DNA from: Veillonella sp.
GTDB taxonomy: Bacteria > Bacillota > Negativicutes > Veillonellales > Veillonellaceae
DNA: 64,000 bases
Assembly (NCBI RefSeq): GCF_041333735.1
Contig: NZ_JBGKFB010000001.1
Coordinates: 1,684,501-1,748,500, forward strand
Direction: 5' to 3'
Part shown: one piece after another, positions 25,873-34,314 of the stretch
How positions within the stretch are numbered: position 1 is the first letter of the stretch
Layout of the letters: the number at the start of each line of letters is the position of its first letter
Program-made: the position numbers and the translations under genes
Notes under the pieces: model-generated
What the model saw: the letters and a program-made list of their open reading frames with translations, nothing else
Databases searched by the model: none
What the model was told of the DNA's origin: nothing

Positions 25873-27220
25873 AGTAAAAAGTTATGAACAACAAAATATT
25901 CGATTGCTCGCAGTGAAAGCTTTGAGTGATATTAATCGTAATGGTGCTTATGCGAATATCAAGTTACAGGAGTATTTACAGAAATATCATCTATCCGATT
26001 TAGACAGACGATTTTTTACTGAGTTGGTATATGGTGTTATTCGTAGAAAAAATTATCTTGATGCCATTATTATTCACTTTGCAAAACGACCTCTCAAGAA
26101 ATTATCTTCAATGGTTGTAGAAATTCTTAGACTAGGTATTTACCAAATTATCTATATGGATAAGGTACCTGAAAGTGCAGCTGTCAATGAATCTGTTAAA
26201 TTGGCTAAAAAGTTAACTAGAGGTTTATCTGGTTTTGTAAATGCAGTGTTACGTTCCGTTTTGCGTGAAAGTGATAGTATTTCTATTGGTGAACTTGCTA
26301 AATCTGAGGCTGAAGAAATTTCTTTCATTTATAATCAACCATTATGGCTGGTTAATTTATGGATGAATGAAATGGGTAAGGATAAGACTATAGATCTTTG
26401 CGCTTGGTTTAATGAACAACCTAGATTGACGGCACGTATCAATACGATAAAAATATCTATTGAGGATTGCCTAAAAGAATTACAAGATTTAGGTTGGACC
26501 GTTGAGCAGGATACATATATTCCAGAAGTAGTTTATATTAATGCGCATCAAGGCCATTTAGAAAAAGCAAAACCTGTTATCGATGGGCACATTACCTTTA
26601 TGGATAAAGCATCTATGTTAGTGGCCCATGTAGTAAATCCGCAGCCAGGAGAGCGCATATTAGATTGTTGTGCTGCGCCAGGTGGTAAGTCTATGCATAT
26701 GGCAAGCCTCATGAATAATACAGGCGCTATTATGAGTTGTGATATATACGATCATAAATTAGACCTTATGAATCACAATGCTCAGCGATTGGGCGTATCT
26801 ATTGTTTCTACTAAGCTCCAAGATGGTCGTTATTTACCTGATAATTGGAAGGAACAATTCGATCGTGTCTTAGTTGATGCACCATGTTCTGGACTTGGCA
26901 TTTTACAAAAAAAATTAGATATGCGTTGGAGAAAAACAGAATCCTTACTTACTGAATTGCCTCCATTACAGCTTGAAATATTAGAAAAAGCCGCTGAAAT
27001 GGTCAAAGTTAACGGATATTTAGTATATTCTACATGTACGATCAATAGCGGTGAAAATGAGGATGTATTGGAAAAATTCTTAGCAACTCATAAGAACTTT
27101 GTTATTGACCCTGTATCCTATGAAGGATTACCACCATCTACCGATGGTATGATTACAACATATCCACCGCGAGATCATATGGATGGATTCTTCATGGCTC
27201 GTATGAAGCGCATATCATAA
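25865..27220 (+). CDS. rsmB: 16S rRNA (cytosine967-C5)-methyltransferase
   Basis: A 451-residue RNA m5C methyltransferase. An N-terminal NusB-like RNA-binding domain (about 1-140, RFFTELVYGVIRRKNYLD) precedes the SAM-binding catalytic domain with LDCCAAPGGKSMHMASL (motif I), VDAPCSGLGILQKK (motif IV, Cys) and STCTINSGENEDVLE (motif VI, catalytic Cys). ATG 25865 is preferred over TTG 25850 because TAGGAAA precedes it; it overlaps the DUF116 gene by 8 nt. Confidence 0.95.
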   Translation: MTEVKSYEQQNIRLLAVKALSDINRNGAYANIKLQEYLQKYHLSDLDRRFFTELVYGVIRRKNYLDAIIIHFAKRPLKKLSSMVVEILRLGIYQIIYMDKVPESAAVNESVKLAKKLTRGLSGFVNAVLRSVLRESDSISIGELAKSEAEEISFIYNQPLWLVNLWMNEMGKDKTIDLCAWFNEQPRLTARINTIKISIEDCLKELQDLGWTVEQDTYIPEVVYINAHQGHLEKAKPVIDGHITFMDKASMLVAHVVNPQPGERILDCCAAPGGKSMHMASLMNNTGAIMSCDIYDHKLDLMNHNAQRLGVSIVSTKLQDGRYLPDNWKEQFDRVLVDAPCSGLGILQKKLDMRWRKTESLLTELPPLQLEILEKAAEMVKVNGYLVYSTCTINSGENEDVLEKFLATHKNFVIDPVSYEGLPPSTDGMITTYPPRDHMDGFFMARMKRIS

Positions 27221-27238
27221 TAATAGAAATGGAGTACC

Positions 27239-28285
27239 ATGATAGAATTATTGGGTAAGTCTTTAGAAGAATTACAATCTATCTTTAAGACCCATAATAT
27301 ACAAAAGTTTCGAGCGAAACAGTTAATCGACTATATCTATCATAGATATGTGTTTGATTTTCAAGACATGACACAATTTCCAAAAGAATTGCGTCAATGG
27401 TTAAGTGATAACTGTATTATTTCTTTACCTACATTAATTACAGAGTCTGTTTCTCCAGATGGGAAGACTCGTAAAATACTCGTTGAAATGACAGATCAAA
27501 GCCGAGTAGAAGCCGTTTTGATGGAACAACATTATGGATATTCTGTATGTGTTTCTTCTCAAGTGGGCTGTGCTATGGGATGTGTATTCTGTGCTTCAAC
27601 ACAAGGCGGTTTATACCGTGATTTGACAGTGGCTGAAATCATAGGTCAAGTTGTTATCTTCGGGGCTCTTACTAAAGAGCAAATTCATTCTGTTGTCGTT
27701 ATGGGCGCAGGTGAGCCGTTACAAAACTATGATAATGTGTTACAAGCTTTACAACTGTTACACGATCCTGTAATTTGTAATATTAGTTATCGTAAGATGA
27801 CGATTTCTACCTGTGGATGGGTTCCTAACATCTATAAGCTAGCTGATGAAGGATTGCCTATAACATTAGCACTCTCATTACATGCTACAAATAATGAAGT
27901 GCGTCGTAGTATTATGCCTGTTGGGGCTCGTTATGAATTGACGGAAGTCTTAGATGCGGTAAAATATTATTATGATACGACTCAACGTCGTATTACCTTT
28001 GAGTATATCCTTATAGATTCTGTAAACGCATCTATGGAGGAGGCTCATGCTTTGGGAGAAATCTGTAAGAATTTCCCTAATTGCCATGTAAATTTAATTC
28101 CTGTTAATGGCAATGAACATATTGAATTATATAAACCATCTATTACGAATATGAATACATTTAAAGACATCGTTGCTTCCTATGGTGTATCTGTAACGGT
28201 ACGTAAAGAGATGGGCGATGCGATCCAAGCCGCATGTGGGCAATTAAAAGCAGCTCACGGTCGGAAAAAGGAGAATCATGAATAA
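27239..28285 (+). CDS. rlmN: dual-specificity RNA methyltransferase RlmN
   Basis: A 348-residue radical SAM enzyme that methylates C2 of A2503 in 23S rRNA and A37 of some tRNAs. The CxxxCxxC cluster motif is C111-C115-C118 (GCAMGCVFCAST). MGAGEPLQNYDNV and LALSLHATNNEVRR are typical, and the near-C-terminal Cys in AACGQL is the expected methyl-carrying residue. TGGAG is upstream. The 3' end overlaps prpC by 8 nt. Confidence 0.96.
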   Translation: MIELLGKSLEELQSIFKTHNIQKFRAKQLIDYIYHRYVFDFQDMTQFPKELRQWLSDNCIISLPTLITESVSPDGKTRKILVEMTDQSRVEAVLMEQHYGYSVCVSSQVGCAMGCVFCASTQGGLYRDLTVAEIIGQVVIFGALTKEQIHSVVVMGAGEPLQNYDNVLQALQLLHDPVICNISYRKMTISTCGWVPNIYKLADEGLPITLALSLHATNNEVRRSIMPVGARYELTEVLDAVKYYYDTTQRRITFEYILIDSVNASMEEAHALGEICKNFPNCHVNLIPVNGNEHIELYKPSITNMNTFKDIVASYGVSVTVRKEMGDAIQAACGQLKAAHGRKKENHE

Positions 28286-28979
28286 TTTTGTTGGTTTAAG
28301 TAAAATTGGACTTGTGCGTCAGCGCAATGAAGATCGATTTTTTATAGACGGTCCTATTTGTGCTGTCACTGATGGCATGGGTGGCTATAGTGGTGGTGAA
28401 ATTGCTAGTACCTATGCTGTTGATGAAATAAAAGAATATTTGGCCTCCCTTCAAACGGTTGGTCAACAAGACTTATGTGATGCTATTATTCATGCAAATG
28501 AACGTATAGCCAATCGCGTAGCTCATGAAGAACGTCTTGCTGGTATGGGTACTACTGCTGTTGTTACAGCTATTAATGGTAACCAATTATACTGGGCAAG
28601 TGTTGGCGATAGTCGTTTGTATGTATATAGAGATGGTCTTTTACGACAAATTACTACAGATCATTCTATGGTACAAGAATTATTAGCTGCTGGAGAGATT
28701 ACAAAGGATGAAATGCTAAATCATCCTCAAAGAAACTTATTAACCCGTGCAGTCGGTGTTGATGATACTTTAGAGGTAGATAGTGGTGTAGAATCCATTC
28801 TTCCAGGTGATCGTATTTTACTTTGCACTGATGGACTATGCGGTTATGTATCAGATGATGTAATAGCTAGTGCTTTACAATCTACTGATGATGATATGAA
28901 AGTTATAGAATCATTAATGGAAACCGTATATGATGTCGGCGCAGGAGATAATGTGACCATTGTGGTGGGAACAATCTAA
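28278..28979 (+). CDS. prpC: PP2C-family serine/threonine phosphatase (Stp1/PrpC type)
   Basis: A 233-residue PPM phosphatase with the metal-binding Asp motifs: VRQRNEDRF, VTDGMGGYSGGE, ASVGDSRLYVYRDG, LCTDGLCGYVSD and GAGDNVTIVV. It dephosphorylates proteins phosphorylated by the neighbouring PASTA kinase, the usual pair in Firmicutes. AAAAAGGAG is 6 nt before the ATG inside rlmN. Confidence 0.94.
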   Translation: MNNFVGLSKIGLVRQRNEDRFFIDGPICAVTDGMGGYSGGEIASTYAVDEIKEYLASLQTVGQQDLCDAIIHANERIANRVAHEERLAGMGTTAVVTAINGNQLYWASVGDSRLYVYRDGLLRQITTDHSMVQELLAAGEITKDEMLNHPQRNLLTRAVGVDDTLEVDSGVESILPGDRILLCTDGLCGYVSDDVIASALQSTDDDMKVIESLMETVYDVGAGDNVTIVVGTI

Positions 28980-28997
28980 TCTAGAAATGGAGAAATA

Positions 28998-30932
28998 ATG
29001 AGTACTATGAATATAAAAGGTATACTTCTAGATAACCGCTACCGAATAGTTGATAAAATTGGCGTTGGTGGAATGGCTGACGTATACCTTGGAGAAGATA
29101 CCTTACTAGGTAGACAAGTAGCAATTAAAGTATTGCATGCTAACTTTGCCAATGATGATGAGTTTGTTACGCGTTTTAAACGAGAAGCACAAGCTGCAGG
29201 CAAACTAAATCATCCTAATATTGTAAACATGTATGATGTAGGGTTTGATCAAGACTTACACTATATCATTATGGAATATGTAGATGGTGAAACATTAAAA
29301 GAATACATTACTCGTCATGGCAGACTATCCATAGATGAGGCTGTTAAATTCACAATTGCTATTGCTGAGGGTTTAGAGCACGCGCATACAATGGGAATAG
29401 TACATTGTGATATTAAACCACATAATGTTATTATCACTCGTACTGGTCGTGTAAAAGTTACTGACTTTGGCATCGCTCGAGCTATGAATGCTACCAATAC
29501 CGTGATGTATACGAACTCTATTTTAGGGTCAGCCCATTATTTATCACCAGAACAAGCTAGTGGTAAACCTGTAGATGGAAATACTGATATTTACTCTTTA
29601 GGGGTAGTTTTATATGAAATGCTTACTGGAAGGGTTCCTTTTGAAGGGGAAACACCAATCGCAGTAGCATTAAAACATGTGCGTGAAAAAGTAGCTCCTC
29701 CAACCCGATATAATCCGTCTATTCCACCGCTTTTAGAAGCAGTAGTAATGAAGGCTCTATCTAAAAATCCTGCGGATCGTTTTGATTCTATTTCTGATAT
29801 GATTAGCGATTTACGATTGTCCCAAGGATTTACAATGGGAAAAACACAACGTCATGAACCATATGACTTTGCTACACAAATGATTCCAGCTGTCGATCCT
29901 GAAGCTATGGAGGATTTCAGCACCATTGAAGAAGAGCAAAAAGATGAGGGTAAAAAGAAGAGTATGTTAAGCAAAATAGCATCGATTCCACAAAAATATA
30001 TTGTTCTAGGTGCTGCTGTTATTTTCTTAGTAGCATTCTTAGGTGCCTTCTTGAGTTATGGTAACTTCTGGAGCAATACAACAGTAGATGTACCTAATGT
30101 TGTAGGTAAGCAAGTATCTGTAGCTAAAAATATTTTAGAAGATAAACATTTGCGCGTATCTACAAGTGAAGTTACAAACCCTGATGTACCAGCAGGTCAA
30201 GTTATTTCTCAGACTCCAGGGGCTGGGGAAAAGGTTAAAGAACAGCGAACAATACACCTTGTCGTTTCTAAAGGTGTTGGTGATATTACAGTACCAGACT
30301 TATCCGGTTTAACTGTAGAACAAGCACGACAACGTCTCAAAGATGTAGGTTTAGTTGTTGGTAAAGTAACTCAACAATCTGTTGATAATAAACCTGATGG
30401 CGTTATTATTGCTCAAAGTCCATCTGGTGATTCTAAAGTTTCTAAAGGCACTACAATTGATCTCGTTGTAAATAAAGCAAAAGCTAAAAAGATTCAAATG
30501 CCAAATGTTATTGGTATGACCTTAAAAGATGCGCGCGATAAATTGAGCAATGCTCATCTTGGCGTTAATCAAGTCGCTGGTTCTGTAGAGGAGAAATCTA
30601 TTGTAACAGAACAAAGCATAAAAGCTGGCGATGAAATTGATGAAGGTACTGCAGTAAATCTAACTACTGAATATAAAGATGGCAAAAAGAAAGATGATAA
30701 AAAATCTGACAGTAGTAGTAATAAAACTACTGGTACGGTAGATATTACAGTACCGGCAGGCTCTAAAAACCAAGAGTTAAAAATTGTCGTAAAGGATGAT
30801 GAAGGTTCTGCTGTTATTTATGATGATACAAATAAACCTGGTGATCGTATCGTTAAAAAAGTGTCTGGTGTAGGTAATGTACGTATTGAGGTTTATCTCA
30901 ATGGTGCATTAGTACAAGAAACAGCATTATAA
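28998..30932 (+). CDS. prkC: PASTA-domain serine/threonine protein kinase (PrkC/PknB type)
   Basis: A 644-residue membrane kinase that senses muropeptides and phosphorylates cell-wall and division proteins. The kinase domain (about 14-275) shows GVGGMADVYL, VAIK (K44), HCDIKPHN (136-143), DFGIA and SPEQASG. One transmembrane helix (about 334-353) leads to three PASTA repeats outside (about 362-426, 429-494, 499-559), a Lys/Ser linker and a small beta-rich C-terminal tail. The catalytic loop reads HCD instead of HRD, so it lacks the Arg that normally couples to activation-loop phosphate. TGGAG is upstream; a second ATG at 29007 is possible. Confidence 0.95.
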   Translation: MSTMNIKGILLDNRYRIVDKIGVGGMADVYLGEDTLLGRQVAIKVLHANFANDDEFVTRFKREAQAAGKLNHPNIVNMYDVGFDQDLHYIIMEYVDGETLKEYITRHGRLSIDEAVKFTIAIAEGLEHAHTMGIVHCDIKPHNVIITRTGRVKVTDFGIARAMNATNTVMYTNSILGSAHYLSPEQASGKPVDGNTDIYSLGVVLYEMLTGRVPFEGETPIAVALKHVREKVAPPTRYNPSIPPLLEAVVMKALSKNPADRFDSISDMISDLRLSQGFTMGKTQRHEPYDFATQMIPAVDPEAMEDFSTIEEEQKDEGKKKSMLSKIASIPQKYIVLGAAVIFLVAFLGAFLSYGNFWSNTTVDVPNVVGKQVSVAKNILEDKHLRVSTSEVTNPDVPAGQVISQTPGAGEKVKEQRTIHLVVSKGVGDITVPDLSGLTVEQARQRLKDVGLVVGKVTQQSVDNKPDGVIIAQSPSGDSKVSKGTTIDLVVNKAKAKKIQMPNVIGMTLKDARDKLSNAHLGVNQVAGSVEEKSIVTEQSIKAGDEIDEGTAVNLTTEYKDGKKKDDKKSDSSSNKTTGTVDITVPAGSKNQELKIVVKDDEGSAVIYDDTNKPGDRIVKKVSGVGNVRIEVYLNGALVQETAL

Positions 30933-30940
30933 GGGGAATT

Positions 30941-31804
30941 ATGATTACAGGCATTGTTGTCAAAAATATGAATGGTTACTTTTACGTACAAGACGATAAC
31001 AGTACTGTTCATGAATGTAAAGTTCGAGGCAGATTAAAGAAAGGTCGCTACAGTTTACTTGTTGGTGACCGTGTTACGATTTCAGAGGATGGATTCGTTG
31101 AGTCCATCCATGATCGTCATAATGCTATGGTAAGACCTGCGGTAGCCAATATAGACCAAGTTGTATTGGTTGTAGCTGCCCATGAGCCGGATATTAATGA
31201 GTTATTGCTCAATAAAATGTTGGTTATGATTGAGCATGCAGATATTCCTATTGTATTATGTATCAACAAATGTGATTTGATGGATTCAGATACGGAAGAG
31301 ATGGTAAAACTTTATCAATCTATCGGCTATGAAGTATTGATGACATCAACATATAATATGACTGGTATTGATGACTTACGTCATGTCTTAGAACACAAGG
31401 TAACTGCTTTTGCAGGTCCTTCCGGGGTTGGTAAAAGTAGTTTATTAAATGCAGTGGACCCTAAGTTTGCATTCCAAACGGGAGAGGTTAGTGACAAAAT
31501 TAAGCGTGGTAAACATACTACTCGTCATGCTTCCTTATATAGTTTGGATTCAAATTCCTTTATCATGGATACACCAGGCTTTAGCGCCATTGAGTTCAAT
31601 GATGTTTCATTAGAACGGTTACCTACGTTATTCCCTGAATTTAGTGATTATGTTGATACATGTAAATTTAATCCTTGTTATCATGAACATGAACCTATTT
31701 GTGGCATAAAAGATGCTTTAGAGGCTGGCCATATTCATCAAGGACGATATGATGCATATATGTCTATACGTAATGACATAGAAAGTCAACGAAAGAGGTT
31801 TTAA
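30941..31804 (+). CDS. rsgA: ribosome small subunit-dependent GTPase A
   Basis: A 287-residue circularly permuted GTPase acting in late 30S assembly. An N-terminal OB fold (about 1-65) is followed by the permuted G domain: NKCD (G4) comes before GPSGVGKSSLLN (G1) and DTPGF (G3). A zinc knuckle near the end has CKFNPCYHEHEPIC. AAGGGG precedes the ATG. Placement after pknB and before rpe matches many Firmicutes (prpC-prkC-rsgA-rpe). Confidence 0.96.
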   Translation: MITGIVVKNMNGYFYVQDDNSTVHECKVRGRLKKGRYSLLVGDRVTISEDGFVESIHDRHNAMVRPAVANIDQVVLVVAAHEPDINELLLNKMLVMIEHADIPIVLCINKCDLMDSDTEEMVKLYQSIGYEVLMTSTYNMTGIDDLRHVLEHKVTAFAGPSGVGKSSLLNAVDPKFAFQTGEVSDKIKRGKHTTRHASLYSLDSNSFIMDTPGFSAIEFNDVSLERLPTLFPEFSDYVDTCKFNPCYHEHEPICGIKDALEAGHIHQGRYDAYMSIRNDIESQRKRF

Positions 31805-31805
31805 A

Positions 31806-32456
31806 ATGATTAAAATTGCACCATCTATGCTCTCTGCAAATTTTGCAACATTAAGTGAAGAAATAAAATCTATTGAATTAGCCGGAGCAGACTTATTGCA
31901 TATTGATATTATGGATGGTCATTTTGTACCAAACCTAACCTTTGGTGCACCTATAGTAAAAGCAATCCGTCCTTATACACAACTACCATTTGATGTTCAT
32001 TTAATGGTTACTAATCCTGGTGATTACGTAGAAGAGTTTGCAAAGATTGGTGTAGAGTATTTTACATTCCATCAAGAAACAGTGCCTCATATGCATCGAT
32101 TGATTCAACATATCAAACAATGTGGTATGAAAGCAGGGGTATCACTTAATCCAGGTACACCAGTATCTTTATTGGAGGATGTAGCAGGTGATCTTGATAT
32201 GATTTTAATTATGTCCGTAAATCCTGGCTTTGGTGGTCAATCCTTTATTCCAAACGCTATTAAAAAAGTTAAACAAGCTAAAATGCTATTAGAAGAAGTG
32301 GACAACACAACTGCAGTTATTGAAGTAGATGGCGGTATTAATGATATTACTTGTGTACCTATTAAACGAGCAGGTGCTACAATTTTAGTTGCTGGTTCCG
32401 CTGTGTTTGGCGCTGATGATCGAGCAAATATGATTGAGGCCATTCGAAATAACTAG
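31806..32456 (+). CDS. rpe: ribulose-phosphate 3-epimerase
   Basis: A 216-residue TIM-barrel enzyme interconverting ribulose-5-phosphate and xylulose-5-phosphate. MIKIAPSMLSANFATL, HIDIMDGHFVPNLTFG, FDVHLMV, ILIMSVNPGFGGQSFI and EVDGGIN are the signature active-site segments. AAGAGG lies upstream and only 1 nt separates it from rsgA. Last gene of the long priA-to-rpe run. Confidence 0.97.
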   Translation: MIKIAPSMLSANFATLSEEIKSIELAGADLLHIDIMDGHFVPNLTFGAPIVKAIRPYTQLPFDVHLMVTNPGDYVEEFAKIGVEYFTFHQETVPHMHRLIQHIKQCGMKAGVSLNPGTPVSLLEDVAGDLDMILIMSVNPGFGGQSFIPNAIKKVKQAKMLLEEVDNTTAVIEVDGGINDITCVPIKRAGATILVAGSAVFGADDRANMIEAIRNN

Positions 32457-32569
32457 TTATTATAATAATTGTTATTTTGAGTTTACTATCTTAATAATAT
32501 GAGTAGTATCTAAACAGTATTATGTTTTGAAATAATAGCTACTAGAAAAATAATTTTATAATCAAATAG

Positions 32570-32606
32570 AAGGAGTGAGGTTTTCTTAAATAAATCCTCA
32601 CTCCTT
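32570..32606 (+). terminator. hairpin between rpe and rpsB, probable terminator
   Basis: A perfect 11-bp stem (AAGGAGTGAGG 32570-32580 with CCTCACTCCTT 32596-32606) and 15-nt loop. The following GCTTGCTTTT is only partly T-rich. Its right arm abuts the -35 box of the rpsB promoter. The 32457-32569 stretch is AT-rich with nothing else recognised. Confidence 0.6.
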
Positions 32607-32608
32607 GC

Positions 32609-32637
32609 TTGCTTTTAGAATAATTTTTTGGTAAAAT
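32609..32637 (+). promoter_or_regulatory. promoter of rpsB-tsf
   Basis: TTGCTT (32609-32614) and TAAAAT (32632-32637) are 17 bp apart, giving a start near 32644 and a ~99-nt leader before rpsB. Confidence 0.68.
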
Positions 32638-32643
32638 TACTGG

Positions 32644-32742
32644 GTATGAAAAATATGCACGTCGGTGGACTTCGGTACTGTGCCTAATTTTGGGTGACCC
32701 GAAGGATGAAGCGGCGGAGGTTAATTAACAGGAGGTGCCACA
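32644..32742 (+). promoter_or_regulatory. structured 5' leader of rpsB, candidate autoregulatory element
   Basis: The leader is far richer in G and C than its surroundings. GCAC (32657-32660) can pair with GTGC (32680-32683) around CGG/CTG pairs; TTTGGG and CCCGAA near 32689-32704 form a second hairpin with a TGA loop. The same GCAC can instead pair with GTGC at 32735-32738, which overlaps the Shine-Dalgarno side of AGGAGGTGCC. Many bacteria control rpsB by S2 binding its own leader; that this is one is an inference. Confidence 0.45.
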
Positions 32743-33456
32743 ATGGCAGTAGTATCAATGAAACAATTATTAGAGGCTGGTGTACACTTTGGTCATCAGA
32801 CTAGAAGATGGAACCCTAAAATGGCGAAATTCATCTTCACTGAACGCAATGGTATTTATATCATTGACTTGTCCAAAACAGTTAAAAAAGTAGAAGAAGC
32901 TTACAATTTCTTGCGTGAAGTTGCTTCCCAAGGCGAAGTAATCTTGTTCGTAGGTACTAAAAAACAAGCTCAAGAAGCTATTAAAGAAGAAGCTATCCGT
33001 GCTAACATGTTCTTCGTTAATGAACGTTGGTTGGGCGGTATGTTGACTAACTTCAAAACAATTGAAACTCGTATTAAACGTTTAAAACAATTGGAAGCTA
33101 TGGCAGAAGATGGTACTTTCGAAGTATTGCCTAAAAAAGAAGTTATCGGTCTTCGTCATGAAATGGAAAAATTGGAAAAATATCTTGGCGGTATCAAAGA
33201 TATGCCTAAAATGCCAGGTGCTCTTTTCGTAGTTGATCCTAAAAAAGAAAAAATCGCTATTGCAGAAGCTAAAAAATTGGGTATTCCAGTTGTTGCAACA
33301 GTTGACACTAACTGCGATCCTGATGAAGTAGAATTCCCAATCCCAGCAAATGATGACGCTATTCGCGCTGTAAAATTGTTGGCTGGTAAAATGGCAGACG
33401 CTGTTCTTGAAGGTCGTCAAGGCGAATCTTTAGACGGTGCTGAAGCTGCAGAATAA
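32743..33456 (+). CDS. rpsB: 30S ribosomal protein S2
   Basis: A 237-residue S2. MKQLLEAGVHFGHQTRRWNPKM and FVNERWLGGMLTNFKTI are conserved blocks, and PGALFVVDPKKEKIAIAEA and DTNCDPD follow. Codon use is strongly biased (TTG, TTC, AAC, CGT), typical of ribosomal proteins. A consensus AGGAGG is upstream. It opens the rpsB-tsf-pyrH-frr block. Confidence 0.98.
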   Translation: MAVVSMKQLLEAGVHFGHQTRRWNPKMAKFIFTERNGIYIIDLSKTVKKVEEAYNFLREVASQGEVILFVGTKKQAQEAIKEEAIRANMFFVNERWLGGMLTNFKTIETRIKRLKQLEAMAEDGTFEVLPKKEVIGLRHEMEKLEKYLGGIKDMPKMPGALFVVDPKKEKIAIAEAKKLGIPVVATVDTNCDPDEVEFPIPANDDAIRAVKLLAGKMADAVLEGRQGESLDGAEAAE

Positions 33457-33517
33457 TTCTGTTAAGCTACTTAATCATTTCTGATTAGCATTTGAAAGAT
33501 AAATCTATAACATATAT

Positions 33518-33550
33518 AATTAGGGTAAGGACTATATCCTTACCTTAATT
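33518..33550 (+). other. 14-bp hairpin between rpsB and tsf
   Basis: The 14-nt arms 33518-33531 and 33537-33550 pair without interruption (including one G-T) around a CTATA loop. No T-run follows; instead the tsf Shine-Dalgarno AGGAGG begins within 8 nt. It could be a partial terminator, an RNase site or a translation-control hairpin. Confidence 0.6.
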
Positions 33551-33571
33551 AGTACTAGGAGGAACAAAATA

Positions 33572-34252
33572 ATGGCAATTACTGCTGCTTTGGTAAAAGA
33601 ATTGCGCGACATGACTGGCGCAGGTATGATGGACGCTAAAAAAGCATTGGTTGAAACTGACGGTAATATCGAAAAAGCGGTTGACCTTCTTCGTGAAAAA
33701 GGTTTGGCTGCTGCAGCTAAAAAAGCTGGTCGTATCGCAGCTGAAGGTGTAGTACAATCTTACATCCACGCTGGTGGCCGTATCGGTGTATTGGTAGAAG
33801 TTAACTGCGAAACTGACTTCGTTGCTAAAACTGATGATTTCCAAAACTTGGCACGCGATATCGCTATGCAAATCGCAGCTGTTAATCCTACATACTTGAA
33901 CCGTGAAGAAGTTCCTGCTGAAGTAATCGAACACGAAAAACAAGTATTGTTGGAACAAGCTAAAGTAGAAGCTGAAGAAGACGTTAAAGCTGGCCGTAAA
34001 CCAAAACCTGAAGCTGTTTTGGAAAAAATGGTTGCTGGTCGTATTGAAAAATTCTATAAAGAAAACTGCCTATTAGAACAAGTATTCATTAAAGATGGCG
34101 ACAAAACTGTTACAGACATCATTAATGAAAATATTGCAAAAATCGGTGAAAACATCAACGTACGTCGTTTTGTTCGCTACGGTTTGGGCGAAGGCATTGA
34201 AAAACGCCAAGATGACTTCGTAGCTGAAGTAATGGCATCTGTTGGTAAATAA
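33572..34252 (+). CDS. tsf: translation elongation factor Ts (short form)
   Basis: EF-Ts, the nucleotide exchange factor of EF-Tu. The N-terminal UBA-like part KELRDMTGAGMMDAKKALVE and NCETDFVAKTDDF are diagnostic. At 226 residues it is well below the ~280-300 of the Escherichia type, as in short single-core-subdomain EF-Ts known from other lineages; there is no sign of truncation, since it ends naturally with VAEVMASVGK. Codon bias is strong. Good Shine-Dalgarno AGGAGG. Confidence 0.95.
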   Translation: MAITAALVKELRDMTGAGMMDAKKALVETDGNIEKAVDLLREKGLAAAAKKAGRIAAEGVVQSYIHAGGRIGVLVEVNCETDFVAKTDDFQNLARDIAMQIAAVNPTYLNREEVPAEVIEHEKQVLLEQAKVEAEEDVKAGRKPKPEAVLEKMVAGRIEKFYKENCLLEQVFIKDGDKTVTDIINENIAKIGENINVRRFVRYGLGEGIEKRQDDFVAEVMASVGK

Positions 34253-34261
34253 TTAAGAAAT

Positions 34262-34297
34262 AATAAGAGAACACCGTACAGTGTTCTCTTATTTTGC
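34262..34297 (+). terminator. terminator between tsf and pyrH
   Basis: A perfect 13-bp stem (34262-34274 with 34281-34293) with a 6-nt loop and a short T-run. pyrH starts 17 nt later with no separate promoter apparent, so read-through is likely. Confidence 0.8.
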
Positions 34298-34314
34298 AAT
34301 AGAGGAGTAAACAC

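Noticed and set aside
32721..32730. GTTAATTAAC-like palindrome before rpsB as an operator
   Set aside because: A 10-bp AT palindrome in this AT-rich genome is expected by chance and lies between leader and Shine-Dalgarno without a known regulator.
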